From Microbacterium sp. MM2322 (GTDB lineage Bacteria > Actinomycetota > Actinomycetes > Actinomycetales > Microbacteriaceae), in the NCBI RefSeq assembly GCF_964186585.1, contig NZ_OZ075067.1:868001-932000 (forward strand): 64,000 bases of DNA, in the 5' to 3' direction. A model generated the notes under the pieces. It saw only the letters and a list, made by a program, of their open reading frames with translations. It was not told the DNA's origin and made no database searches. This document shows positions 53,287 to 61,563 of this stretch, piece after piece (position 1 is the first letter of the stretch; every line of letters begins with the position of its first letter). The position numbers and the translations under genes are program-made.

Positions 53287-54503
53287 CGAGTGGGCCTACG
53301 CTCGTCGACGTGACCGATTCCCGTACCCGACCCGTCGCCGCGCGCGCCGGGTCGGGCACGTCCCGGTCGGTTCCCTGGGCGGTCGCTCCCGGTGCGACCG
53401 ACGACGTCATCCGTGTGCGGCGGCGCCGCTGGTACGGCGGTGCGATTTTCGCGCTGCTGTGGCAAGTGCTCGAGATCGCCGCCGTGTGGAGCGATGGCCG
53501 CTCGTTTGATGCCCACGTCTGGTCGACCGTCGCGCTGTTCGTGCTGTACGCCGTGTATCTCGTCGTGCCGGAGCTGATGTGGCGCCGGACGCTCAGGCGG
53601 CGACTGGTCGTGCTCGGCGGTGTGGCGCTGCTCGCGGGGCTCATGCTGTTCATCGTCGGACCACTCGCGGTGTGGTCCTGGATTCTCGTCGTCACCCTCG
53701 CGGGTTTCGTCGCACAGAGGCGGTGGATCGCCGTCGCGTCGGTCGCCGTGATCGTCGGCGCCCAGTTCCTCGTCGCCGCGGTCTCCGGCTGGGAGCATGC
53801 GGTGCAACACGGCCTGCTGTTCGCTCCCGTGGTCACGCTCTCGGTCGGCGCGTCGATGCTCTTCTTCGGTCGGCAGCGTGAGGCGGAGGATCGACTGGGC
53901 GTCGCGCACGACGAACTCACCCGCCTCGCCGTGGTGGAGGAGCGTGCCCGGTTCTCGCGCGACCTGCACGACGTGCTCGGGCATTCCCTGACCGTCGTCG
54001 CGATCAAGTCCGAACTCGCCTCGCGCCTCGTGGACCTCGATCCGGAACGTGCGAAGGCAGAGATGCGCGAGGTCGAGCAGCTCTCCCGTGATGCGCTTCA
54101 GGGCCTGCGTCAGGCGGTCAGCGGGTATCGCGAGGCGGATCTCGACGCGGAGCTCGTCGCGGCGCGCGCTGCACTCGCGGCGGCCGGGATCGACGCCGAC
54201 CTGCCCGTCGACGGTGCCGCCCCCGCGAGCGACGTGCGGAGTCTCTTCGCGTGGGTCGTGCGCGAGGGCACCACGAACGTGATCCGGCACGCCTCCGCCA
54301 CGAGGGTGCGCATCACCCTCCATCGCACCGCCGTGACGATCGAGGATGACGGCACCGGTGTGAGCGCGTCCGGCGCTGCTGTGGCGGGCAACGGGCTCCG
54401 CGGGCTGCGTGAGCGCGCCGACGCGCTCGGTGCGACCGTCACCACGGGGACCAGCGACCTCGGCGGTTTCCTGCTGCGGGTCGAGAGGGGCGGCAGACGA
54501 TGA
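53283..54503 (+). CDS. Sensor histidine kinase (DesK/NarL-system type)
   Basis: A 406-residue kinase. About five or six membrane helices (residues 45-195) precede the HisKA_3 segment RARFSRDLHDVLGHSLTVVAIK, in which His of DLHD is the phosphoacceptor, and a C-terminal ATPase domain with VREGTTNVIRHA and EDDGTGV then GNGLRGLRERA. GTG 53283 overlaps the permease stop (GTGA) and is preferred; GTG 53310 is an alternative. With the next gene it forms a DesK/DesR-like pair that probably senses membrane or envelope state and controls the exporter. Confidence 0.88.
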   Translation: MTSGPTLVDVTDSRTRPVAARAGSGTSRSVPWAVAPGATDDVIRVRRRRWYGGAIFALLWQVLEIAAVWSDGRSFDAHVWSTVALFVLYAVYLVVPELMWRRTLRRRLVVLGGVALLAGLMLFIVGPLAVWSWILVVTLAGFVAQRRWIAVASVAVIVGAQFLVAAVSGWEHAVQHGLLFAPVVTLSVGASMLFFGRQREAEDRLGVAHDELTRLAVVEERARFSRDLHDVLGHSLTVVAIKSELASRLVDLDPERAKAEMREVEQLSRDALQGLRQAVSGYREADLDAELVAARAALAAAGIDADLPVDGAAPASDVRSLFAWVVREGTTNVIRHASATRVRITLHRTAVTIEDDGTGVSASGAAVAGNGLRGLRERADALGATVTTGTSDLGGFLLRVERGGRR

Positions 54504-55126
54504 CCGACTCGATTCGGGTGCTCCTCGCCGACGATCAAGCCCTCGTCCGCGGCGCGCTTGCGTCGCTGTTGTCCCTCGAACCCGACATCGAGGTCGTCGC
54601 CCAGGTGGCGCGGGGCGACGAGGTCGTCGAGGTCGCGAGAGTCACGCGAGCCACGGTCGCGCTCCTCGACGTCGAGATGCCCGGCGCGGACGGTCTCACC
54701 GCTGCCGCCGCGCTCGCGCGGGAGGTGCCGACGTGCCGCTCGCTGATCGTGACCACCTTCGGGCGTCCGGGCTACCTGCGTCGCGCGCTCGAGTCCGGTG
54801 CCGCCGGGTTCCTTGTCAAGGACACTCCGGCGGAGCAGCTCGCCGACGCCGTGCGCCGGGTCGCCGGGGGGTTCCGTGTCGTCGATCCGGTGCTCGCGGC
54901 GGAATCCCTCGCCGCTGGCCCGTCGCCGCTCACGCCGCGTGAGACGGACGTCCTCATCGCGTTCCGCACGAGCCCGACCGTCGCCGGTGTCGCCGCGGCT
55001 CTGCACCTGTCCGAGGGGACTGTGCGCAACCACCTGTCGGCCGCGATCGGCAAGACGGCCGCCCGCAACGCCACCGAAGCGCTGAGGGTCGCGGCCGACA
55101 ACGGCTGGCTGCTCGGCACGGCGTGA
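54500..55126 (+). CDS. Response regulator, NarL/LuxR type (DesR-like)
   Basis: A 208-residue regulator. The receiver domain (1-120) has LLADDQALVRGAL, phospho-Asp in VALLDVEMPGADG and the conserved Lys in GFLVKDTP. The C-terminal GerE-type helix-turn-helix is at about 140-205 (LTPRETDVL, AAALHLSEGTVRNHLSAAIGK). It overlaps the kinase stop by 4 nt. Its likely target is the palindrome at 51452-51483 in front of this operon. Confidence 0.9.
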   Translation: MTDSIRVLLADDQALVRGALASLLSLEPDIEVVAQVARGDEVVEVARVTRATVALLDVEMPGADGLTAAAALAREVPTCRSLIVTTFGRPGYLRRALESGAAGFLVKDTPAEQLADAVRRVAGGFRVVDPVLAAESLAAGPSPLTPRETDVLIAFRTSPTVAGVAAALHLSEGTVRNHLSAAIGKTAARNATEALRVAADNGWLLGTA

Positions 55127-55134
55127 TGCGTCTG

Positions 55135-56205
55135 TCAGAACTCGTGGACCTCGCGTTCGCCCGTCGGCGGCAGCGGCGAGTGCGTGTCGAGGTCCTCCAT
55201 CAGGTGGATCGCCGCGTACGGATGCATCAGGATGCGGCCGGCTTCGTCGAACACGCGCAGGGTCCGTCGCAGGCGGCCGCTCGGGAGGATCGGATGCCGG
55301 AAGGTCACCTCCACTCGGGTGTCCGGCCATTCGCCGACGACGTCGATGCGCGGCTCCGTGAGCCCGATGCTGAGGGGCACGGTGACGCCGTCCGTCCCTC
55401 GCCAGTAGTGCGCGAGGTCGCCGAACTCGTCGACGAGCGCCGCGACGGCGGCATCCCGTCGATCCGCGGGCAGATCTATGCGCTCCCACGGGATGCCGAC
55501 CGAGGGTTCCTCGCGGTAGCGGGGTCGCATCCCCGTGAGCTCGTCGAGCAGCGCTTCGTCGGTGAGGTCTGTCGCCGCGGTGGCCGGCGAAAGGTGATCG
55601 GGCAGAGCGCCGACGGGGAGTGATGCGGTCGCGTAGCGGTACGAGTAGGCCGTCCCCGCGCCGTCTGTGTCGGCGTCCGGCGCGCCTCGCGAGAAGGTGA
55701 GGAGAGGGACGGAACCGGATTCGTGGACGAACAGGATGCGTCGGTCGACCGTGAGCGAGATGCTCGTGCCGTCGTGGTTGACGACCACGACCCGGGTGTC
55801 GGCCAGCCACGCGTCGCGGTCGTCGGGGCCCGGGTCGTGCTCCGTGCGAAACCACAGCCCGTGCCGGGTCGCGCCGAGCGAATCCATCACCCTCGGAAGT
55901 CGGATTCGACGAGCAGTCCCGTCGGGGCCGACGTGGACCGCTGCCACGGGGGCGGACGAGTCGCCGTCGTCTGCGTCCTGCGGCTGGTACACGACCCACA
56001 CACCGTCGGGCGCGGCATGGACGATCGCGTCCGCGCTGATGACGCCGATGTCGAGGTCAGCCCACGAGGCGACACGGTCGGCCTGGCCGGGATGACGGAC
56101 GACGGCTGTCGGCTGCCGGGGGCTGACGAGGATCTCGGCGTCACCGATCGTCGTGACGCGCCAGGCGCTTGCGGGGGTGGACACGAGCCGATTCTGCCCC
56201 AGCAT
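55135..56205 (-). CDS. Hypothetical protein
   Basis: A 356-residue protein I do not recognise. No signal peptide or membrane helix. The first 170 residues contain regularly spaced short beta-like strands (AVVRHPGQADRVASW, GVWVVYQPQ, HGLWFRTEHD), compatible with a propeller-like or WD-type fold. The C-terminal part (about 230-345) is acidic. A GTG six codons in (56187, VSTPASAWRV) could be the true start. It converges on the response-regulator gene, with an 8-bp gap. Confidence 0.65.
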   Translation of the reverse strand: MLGQNRLVSTPASAWRVTTIGDAEILVSPRQPTAVVRHPGQADRVASWADLDIGVISADAIVHAAPDGVWVVYQPQDADDGDSSAPVAAVHVGPDGTARRIRLPRVMDSLGATRHGLWFRTEHDPGPDDRDAWLADTRVVVVNHDGTSISLTVDRRILFVHESGSVPLLTFSRGAPDADTDGAGTAYSYRYATASLPVGALPDHLSPATAATDLTDEALLDELTGMRPRYREEPSVGIPWERIDLPADRRDAAVAALVDEFGDLAHYWRGTDGVTVPLSIGLTEPRIDVVGEWPDTRVEVTFRHPILPSGRLRRTLRVFDEAGRILMHPYAAIHLMEDLDTHSPLPPTGEREVHEF

Positions 56206-56246
56206 CCGATGTCACCGGTGTGAGGTGAGCCGGACGGCATGACCGG

Positions 56247-57257
56247 TCAGGGCGATTCCACGGATGCTGAGGGTTGCTTCTCCAGGTCGGCGACGATCGG
56301 TCGGTGGTCGGACACGATTCCCGGGATGTCGAGCGTGGCGACTCGGGCGGCATCCCACTCAGCCGTGGCGAGCACGTTGTCGATCGCGGCTCCGAACAGC
56401 GGCGGGACCGACGACGGCCAGGACGGCGCGAAAGTCCCGACAGCGCGGCACTGCCCGAGCGTGCCGTTGGGCATGTTGGCGGGGACGGAGTTGAAGTCGC
56501 CGAGGGCGATCGTGTTCGTCGAGTCGCAGCTGTCGGCCGCCCAGTCGAGTGCGGCGTTCCGGTCCGCGTCGTCGCCCCGCACGGAGAGGCGGCTGAGGTG
56601 TACCGCGACGATTCTCGGAGCATCACCGGCATCCTCGGGTTCCATGACGTAGCCCGAGGTGCGTCCGGACTCGTCCGCGGAGACCACGCGGTAGGCGGGC
56701 AGGGTGTCGGCGACGAAGACCGTCACCGCGATGCCGCGCACTCCGTAGCTGGTGTACCCCGCCGGAACGTCGCCCGGCTGCAGGTTGCCGTCGTAGAGCT
56801 CGCCGAACACGACGACGTCGGGCTGCATCCGCTCGATGAGCTGGTTGCGGGATGCCGCATCTTCCGCGCCCTGCACGACGTTCCATCCGAGGACTCGGAG
56901 CTGACCTTCCTCGCGCTCGGCGACGGCGTCGGGCTTCAGCGGCACGGGCATCGTGAACGCGGTCACGAGGAACGCGACGAGGAGTGCACCGGTGACGCCT
57001 CCGACGCTGAACAGGACGATCCGAGAGCGCATCCGGGAGGCCAGGGCGAGGACACCGAGCCCGAGGGAGGCCGCGAGCAGGCCCGCGAACACGACGCCCG
57101 GGAACGCGAGCGCCCCGCTGAACAGACCCCACCGCGCCCACAGCCCGAGGTGCAGACCGGCGAGGTAAACGAGGGTGATGACGGCGAGCGCTGCCGCGAG
57201 CCCGAGGACCAACCGTCGCGGCCCGGCCCCTCGGACAGGTTGGTCGTCGGTGTTCAT
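56247..57257 (-). CDS. Membrane-anchored endonuclease/exonuclease/phosphatase-family protein
   Basis: A 336-residue protein. Three N-terminal helices (about 18-40, 50-72, 80-105) are followed by an EEP-fold catalytic domain facing outward. Family motifs: LGWNVVQGA, VVVFGEL (metal Glu), ALGDFNSVPA and SDHRPIVADL (catalytic Asp-His). Such proteins hydrolyse phosphodiesters or phosphomonoesters of nucleic acid, lipid or inositol type; the substrate is unknown. ATG 57257 is preferred over an upstream in-frame GTG (57272) because GGGGGCG is a suitable ribosome site. Confidence 0.83.
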   Translation of the reverse strand: MNTDDQPVRGAGPRRLVLGLAAALAVITLVYLAGLHLGLWARWGLFSGALAFPGVVFAGLLAASLGLGVLALASRMRSRIVLFSVGGVTGALLVAFLVTAFTMPVPLKPDAVAEREEGQLRVLGWNVVQGAEDAASRNQLIERMQPDVVVFGELYDGNLQPGDVPAGYTSYGVRGIAVTVFVADTLPAYRVVSADESGRTSGYVMEPEDAGDAPRIVAVHLSRLSVRGDDADRNAALDWAADSCDSTNTIALGDFNSVPANMPNGTLGQCRAVGTFAPSWPSSVPPLFGAAIDNVLATAEWDAARVATLDIPGIVSDHRPIVADLEKQPSASVESP

Positions 57258-57317
57258 GTGATGCGCCCCCACGCTCTGCCGAAACGACGGTTTGTCGCAG
57301 ACTCACGCTATCGGTGC

Positions 57318-57348
57318 TTGACCTCGCCCCAGGGGCAGGGTCGATGCT
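57318..57348 (+). promoter_or_regulatory. MerR-type promoter with 19-bp spacer and operator
   Basis: TTGACC (57318-57323), 19-nt spacer, then GATGCT (57343-57348) as a -10. The spacer holds an inverted repeat, GACC-N2-GCCCC-A-GGGGC-N2-GGTC (57320-57342). A 19-bp spacer corrected by DNA distortion is the hallmark of MerR-activated promoters. The GTG start of the MerR gene lies 6 nt after the -10, so the transcript is probably leaderless and autoregulated. Confidence 0.7.
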
Positions 57349-57354
57349 GATGCT

Positions 57355-58182
57355 GTGACCGCGAACGATGAGGATCTGATGACCGCCGGCAGGTTCGGCG
57401 CGTCCACCCTGCTGTCGGCGAAGGCGCTCCGGATCTACGCCGATCGGGGGCTGCTGGCGCCGCGTCGCGTGGATGCCGACACCGGCTACCGCTACTACTC
57501 GGCGGAGCAGGTGCAGACCGGCTGGCTGATCGCGCTCCTGCGGTCGGCCGAGCTCTCGCTCGACCAGATCGCGGAGATCGTCGAGCTCGCGGAACGCGAT
57601 CCGGATGCCGCGGTGAATCTCCTCGACGAGGCGATCGCCGCGATGGACCGCCGCACCCAGGCTCACCATGTCGTGCTCGCTCGAGCGCGACTTCATCTCA
57701 CCAAGGAGGAACCCATGTCCATTGTCGAAACCGCGATCGAGGTCGATCGTCCCGTGCTGAGCGTGATGCGTCGGATGGCGCCGCAGGAGATGGATCAGCT
57801 GATCCATGAAGAGGTCGGGCGCCTGCACGATGTGGCTGCCGCCGCAGGGCTCCGCGCCACGGGCGACCCGTTCGGCGTCTTCCACGGCCCCGTGACCGAC
57901 GACTCCGACGGTCCGTTGGAGATCGTCCTGCCTGTCGACGCACTGACGGACGGCACGGACGATGTGCGCAGCTACCGCATGACCGGGGGGCAGGTTGCTC
58001 TCCGTCACGCGGAGGGCCGCGAGACTGACTTCCCCGAGATCCTCGCGCTGTACGACGAGGTGCACGCCTGGATCACGGATGCCGGTCGCACCCCGATCGG
58101 GCCGGCCCGGGAGATCTGGCACAACTCGCCCAGGGATGACGAGCCCCTGCGGCTGACCGTAGTGTGGCCGTACGCGGGCTGA
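57355..58182 (+). CDS. MerR-family regulator with GyrI-like effector domain
   Basis: A 275-residue regulator. The N-terminal winged helix (about 10-80) includes LLSAKALRIYADRGLLAP and DADTGYRYYSAEQV. A coiled-coil helix (about 85-120) follows, then a C-terminal GyrI/AraC-effector-like domain (about 122-270) that binds small molecules, as in BmrR-like sensors. It probably activates its own gene from the promoter at 57318-57348. The target beyond itself is unclear; the divergent EEP gene shares the intergenic region. Confidence 0.88.
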   Translation: MTANDEDLMTAGRFGASTLLSAKALRIYADRGLLAPRRVDADTGYRYYSAEQVQTGWLIALLRSAELSLDQIAEIVELAERDPDAAVNLLDEAIAAMDRRTQAHHVVLARARLHLTKEEPMSIVETAIEVDRPVLSVMRRMAPQEMDQLIHEEVGRLHDVAAAAGLRATGDPFGVFHGPVTDDSDGPLEIVLPVDALTDGTDDVRSYRMTGGQVALRHAEGRETDFPEILALYDEVHAWITDAGRTPIGPAREIWHNSPRDDEPLRLTVVWPYAG

Positions 58183-58210
58183 GGCCTGCGCATCCGCGCG
58201 ACATCCGCAA

Positions 58211-58261
58211 GTGGGAGATTCCTCCCACCCCGGGGTTCATAGTGGGACGGGCAAGCCCGTC
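58211..58261. terminator. Two hairpins between the MerR gene and the molybdoenzyme gene
   Basis: GTGGGAG/CTCCCAC with a 4-nt loop (58211-58228) and GACGGGC/GCCCGTC with a 2-nt loop (58246-58261). No U-tract follows, so they may terminate the MerR mRNA weakly or be structures in the leader of the molybdoenzyme mRNA. Confidence 0.4.
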
Positions 58262-58332
58262 ACGCATGTCATCGCCGCAGCCCAGGTGCATCCGATTCGG
58301 TGTTCGCTACGAACAAGCCCTGAAGGGATGAC

Positions 58333-59889
58333 ATGAGCACTCACACCACCACAGGCAAGCGCTTCATCTTCTGGGCGGCCCTCTCGGGCCTCGTCGGAGG
58401 TGCCGCTTTCCTCGCGATCGCCGAGTTGGCGGCGTTGATCTTCGCGAGCACCGCCAGCCCGATCCTCGCCGTCGGTTCCTTCGTGATCGACATCGTTCCG
58501 AGGCCGCTGAAAGAGTTCGCGATCACCACCTTCGGGGAGTACGACAAGATCGCGCTCCTCGCCGGGCTCGGTATCGCTGTCGTCGTGGCATCCGCCATCG
58601 CCGGGATCCTCGAGTACCTGCGGCCCCCGGTCGGGGTGATCGCTTTGTTCATCGCGGGCATCCTCTCGGGTGCGGCCATCGTCACCCGCGCCGAGGCGAC
58701 CACCCTCGCCTTCGTCCCGCCGCTCCTGGGAACGCTGGCCGGCGCCGCCGTCCTGTTCCTCCTGGGCCGACGTCTCCGCGTCTGGCGTGATGCGCGGAAG
58801 TCAGGCGACGAGAGCGTGGGCCTCGATCGGCGTCGCTTCCTCGTCCTGACCGGCCTCGCCGGGGCATCCGCTGTCATCGTCGGAGTCGCATCCCGCGCCG
58901 TCAGCGCAGCCACCTCGTCGGCTGACGCGATCCGCCGCGCGCTGAAGCTGCCCGCGCCGAAGTCGACGGTGCCCATCCCGGCGGGCGCTGAGCTCGACGT
59001 CCCCGGGATCAGCCCGCTGTTCACCCCGAACGCCGATTTCTATCGCGTCGACACGGCGCTCACCGTGCCGAACATCGACCCATCGACCTGGAAGCTCGTC
59101 ATCGACGGCATGGTCGACAAGCGCGTCGAACTGTCGTTCCAGGACCTGCTCGACATGGGCCTCGACGAGTACGCGATCACCCTCACCTGCGTCTCCAACG
59201 AAGTCGGCGGCGAGCTCGTCGGCACCGCGAAGTGGCAGGGTGTGCCTCTCCGCGACGTCCTCAAGATGGCCGGCCCCAAGGACGGCGCCGACATGATCCT
59301 GTCGCGGAGTGTCGACGGCTACACCGCGAGCACGCCGCTCTCGGCCGGCACCGACGAGAACCTCGACGCGATCCTCGCCGTCGCGATGAACGGCGAGCCG
59401 CTCCCGCCCGAGCACGGCTTCCCCGTCCGCATGGTGATCCCCGGTCTCTACGGCTACGTCTCGGCGACGAAGTGGGTCACCGAGCTCAAGATCACGACGT
59501 TCGCCGACGACGAGGCCTACTGGACTCCGCGCGGCTACAGCGCCGAGGCTCCCATCAAGTTCTCGTCGCGCGTCGACACCCCGAAGAGCGGCACCCCCGT
59601 CAAGGCCGGCAAAGTTCCCATCGCGGGCGTCGCATGGGCGCAAACCGTGGGCATCGAACGCGTCGAGGTCAGCATCGACAACGGTGACTGGATGCCGGCG
59701 AAGCTGTCGAACCCCGTCAACAACGACACCTGGGTGCAGTGGCTCGTCGAATGGGATGCCACACCCGGCACCCACTACGTGGCGGTCCGCGCGATCAACA
59801 AGGACGGCGACACCCAGATCGAAGAGCGTGCCGCGATCGCTCCCAACGGATCGTCCGGCTGGCAGCGTTCGCTCATCTCCGTCTCATGA
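58333..59889 (+). CDS. Membrane-anchored molybdopterin-dependent oxidoreductase (sulfite-oxidase fold)
   Basis: A 518-residue protein. Four or five helices (about residues 10-150) precede an arginine cluster, LDRRRFLVLTGLAGASAV (about 164-182), that looks like a Tat motif in front of the last helix. The catalytic part (about 215-410) has the sulfite-oxidase/YedY-type Moco domain with Cys286 in LTCVSNEVGG as molybdenum ligand and VRMVIPGLYGYVSATKWV. A C-terminal Mo-co dimerisation (Ig-like) domain covers about 425-515. No heme domain is present. ATG 58333 follows GAAGGGAT. Located at the head of the Moco genes. The substrate is unknown. Confidence 0.88.
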   Translation: MSTHTTTGKRFIFWAALSGLVGGAAFLAIAELAALIFASTASPILAVGSFVIDIVPRPLKEFAITTFGEYDKIALLAGLGIAVVVASAIAGILEYLRPPVGVIALFIAGILSGAAIVTRAEATTLAFVPPLLGTLAGAAVLFLLGRRLRVWRDARKSGDESVGLDRRRFLVLTGLAGASAVIVGVASRAVSAATSSADAIRRALKLPAPKSTVPIPAGAELDVPGISPLFTPNADFYRVDTALTVPNIDPSTWKLVIDGMVDKRVELSFQDLLDMGLDEYAITLTCVSNEVGGELVGTAKWQGVPLRDVLKMAGPKDGADMILSRSVDGYTASTPLSAGTDENLDAILAVAMNGEPLPPEHGFPVRMVIPGLYGYVSATKWVTELKITTFADDEAYWTPRGYSAEAPIKFSSRVDTPKSGTPVKAGKVPIAGVAWAQTVGIERVEVSIDNGDWMPAKLSNPVNNDTWVQWLVEWDATPGTHYVAVRAINKDGDTQIEERAAIAPNGSSGWQRSLISVS

Positions 59890-59906
59890 GCGGCGACTGC
59901 CGGGCC

Positions 59907-59912
59907 TAGGGT
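59907..59912 (+). promoter_or_regulatory. -10 box for leaderless mogA transcription
   Basis: TAGGGT, 6 nt before the GTG start at 59919, without a ribosome site. Only 17 nt separate the molybdoenzyme stop from this hexamer. Confidence 0.4.
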
Positions 59913-59918
59913 GAGCAC

Positions 59919-60407
59919 GTGACGTCCCTTCTCGCGTTCGTGATTACCGTCTCCGACCGCTCCGCCTCGGGGGAGCGAGCGGACCGCGGCGGCCCGCTCG
60001 CCGTGTCGCTGCTCGAAGAATCGGGTATCGAGCGCGTCGCCAGCGAGATCGTGCCCGACGGTGCCGATTCCGTCGAGCAGGCCCTGCGTCGCGCTCTCGC
60101 GACGGGCGCGCGGCTCATCGTCACCACGGGTGGAACCGGCGTCGGTCCCCGGGATCAGACGCCCGAGGGCACGCAGCGCGTCGTGACCCGGCCGCTCCCC
60201 GGCATCGCGGAGGAACTGCGCCGCGTCGGCCTCGCCGACACCCCGCTGTCGGTGCTCTCCCGCGGGATCGCGGGCGTCGCCGACCCCGAGGGCGCCCTCA
60301 TCGTCAACCTGCCGGGATCGCCGCGCGCGGTGAGCTCCGGCATCCCTGTGATCGTGTCGGTCGCCACGCACGTGGTCGATCAGGTGAAGGGCGGAGACCA
60401 CTCATGA
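59919..60407 (+). CDS. mogA: Molybdopterin adenylyltransferase-type protein (MogA/MoaB family)
   Basis: A 162-residue protein of the MoaB/Mog fold, adenylating molybdopterin before metal insertion. Motifs: FVITVSDRSASGERADRGGP, VPDGADSVEQAL, IVTTGGTGVGPRDQTPEGT and LPGSPRAV. Start GTG 59919 follows a -10 box by 6 nt. It overlaps moaE by 4 nt. Confidence 0.92.
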   Translation: MTSLLAFVITVSDRSASGERADRGGPLAVSLLEESGIERVASEIVPDGADSVEQALRRALATGARLIVTTGGTGVGPRDQTPEGTQRVVTRPLPGIAEELRRVGLADTPLSVLSRGIAGVADPEGALIVNLPGSPRAVSSGIPVIVSVATHVVDQVKGGDHS

Positions 60408-60832
60408 ACACCGTACGAATCGCCCGGCTCGAAGAGACCGCCCTCGACCTCGACGCCCACCTGCGCGCCGTCGAGGATCCGAAGTACGGCGCCGTGACGA
60501 CGTTCGTCGGCCGGGTCCGCGACAACGATCCGGATGCCGCGACCACCGTCGTCGGGCTGGAGTACAGCGCCCACCCCGACGCCGAAGCGACGCTGCACCG
60601 CATCGCGGAGCAGGCGGGAGACGCATCCGGAGCCGTCGTGGCGGTCAGCCACCGCGTCGGCAACCTCGCCGTCGGTGATGCCGCGGTCGTCATCGCCGTC
60701 GCGTCGGAGCACCGCGCCGAGGCGTTCGAGGTCTGCCGCGCCGTCATCGAGACGATCAAGACCGACCTGCCCGTCTGGAAGCGTCAGCTCGAGACGGACG
60801 GCACCACTGCGTGGAAGGGCATCGGGGGCTGA
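60404..60832 (+). CDS. moaE: Molybdopterin synthase catalytic subunit
   Basis: A 142-residue MoaE: GAVTTFVGRVRDND, LEYSAHPDAEATLHRIAEQA, VAVSHRVGNLAVGDAAVVIAV, AFEVCRAVIETIKTDLPVWK, with the catalytic Lys region near the C-terminus. It pairs with the MoaD protein encoded convergently 15 bp away to insert sulfur into precursor Z. Confidence 0.93.
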   Translation: MNTVRIARLEETALDLDAHLRAVEDPKYGAVTTFVGRVRDNDPDAATTVVGLEYSAHPDAEATLHRIAEQAGDASGAVVAVSHRVGNLAVGDAAVVIAVASEHRAEAFEVCRAVIETIKTDLPVWKRQLETDGTTAWKGIGG

Positions 60833-60847
60833 GGTTCAGCCGCCCTC

Positions 60848-61081
60848 TCAGCCGCCTGCGAACGGCGGCAGCACGTCGATCAGGCGTGCCTCGGCGAGCG
60901 GGGTGTCGCCGTCCGTCCGCACGCCGTCGACGAGCACGGCGCAGTCGGGCAGAACGAGAAACAGCGACGGGTGCTCGTTGAGGATCGCGGTGCGGAGCTC
61001 GGCGAGGGTCGCCTCGGAGCGTTCCTCACTCTCGGTGCCGGCAGCCTCTGCAGCGGCGGCGAAGTAGCGCACGAGAGTCAT
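60848..61081 (-). CDS. moaD: Molybdopterin synthase sulfur-carrier subunit
   Basis: A 77-residue ubiquitin-like protein ending VLPPFAGG. The terminal Gly-Gly is adenylated by MoeB and then thiocarboxylated. Its convergent position to moaE keeps both synthase subunits within one locus. It overlaps moaC by 4 nt. Confidence 0.9.
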   Translation of the reverse strand: MTLVRYFAAAAEAAGTESEERSEATLAELRTAILNEHPSLFLVLPDCAVLVDGVRTDGDTPLAEARLIDVLPPFAGG

Positions 61082-61563
61082 GCCTGATCCTCTTCTCCGG
61101 GCCGCACCCAGTCGCCGGAGCGACCTCCCGACTTCGCGGTGATGCGGACGTTCTCGATCACGACCGAGCGGTCGAGGCCTTTGATCATGTCGACGATGGC
61201 GAGCGCGGCGACGGAGACGGCGGTGAGCGCCTCCATCTCGATGCCGGTGCGGTCTGCCGTCCCGACGGTCGCCTCGATCTCCACGCCGTCGTCGACGATG
61301 TCCAGTTCGACGGAAGCGCGGTGCACGCCGATGACGTGTGCCAGCGGCAGCAGTGTGGCGGTCGACTTCGCCGCCTGGATGCCGGCGATGCGGGCGACAG
61401 CCAGCACGTCGCCCTTCGGGGCGGTGCCGTCACGAAGGGCCGAGACGACCTCCGCGCCGCAGCGGACGAAGCCCCGGGCCGTCGCGGTGCGGACCGTCGG
61501 AGTCTTGCCCGTGACGTCGACCATGTGCGCGCGGCCGGCCGAGTCGAGATGAGGAAACGTCAT
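61078..61563 (-). CDS. moaC: Cyclic pyranopterin monophosphate synthase
   Basis: A 161-residue MoaC. Family blocks: HMVDVTGKTPTVRTATARG, GDVLAVARIAGIQAAKSTA, LPLAHVIGVHRASVEL, and GIEMEALTAVSVAALAIVDMIKG with KSGGRSGDW at the end. It makes cyclic pyranopterin monophosphate from the MoaA product. No moaA is in the window. ATG 61563 overlaps the moeA stop. Confidence 0.94.
   Translation of the reverse strand: MTFPHLDSAGRAHMVDVTGKTPTVRTATARGFVRCGAEVVSALRDGTAPKGDVLAVARIAGIQAAKSTATLLPLAHVIGVHRASVELDIVDDGVEIEATVGTADRTGIEMEALTAVSVAALAIVDMIKGLDRSVVIENVRITAKSGGRSGDWVRPGEEDQA

Noticed and set aside
58183..58332. Moco riboswitch in the molybdoenzyme leader
   Set aside because: Two hairpins are present but I cannot recognise the conserved Moco-RNA core, so calling a riboswitch is not supported.
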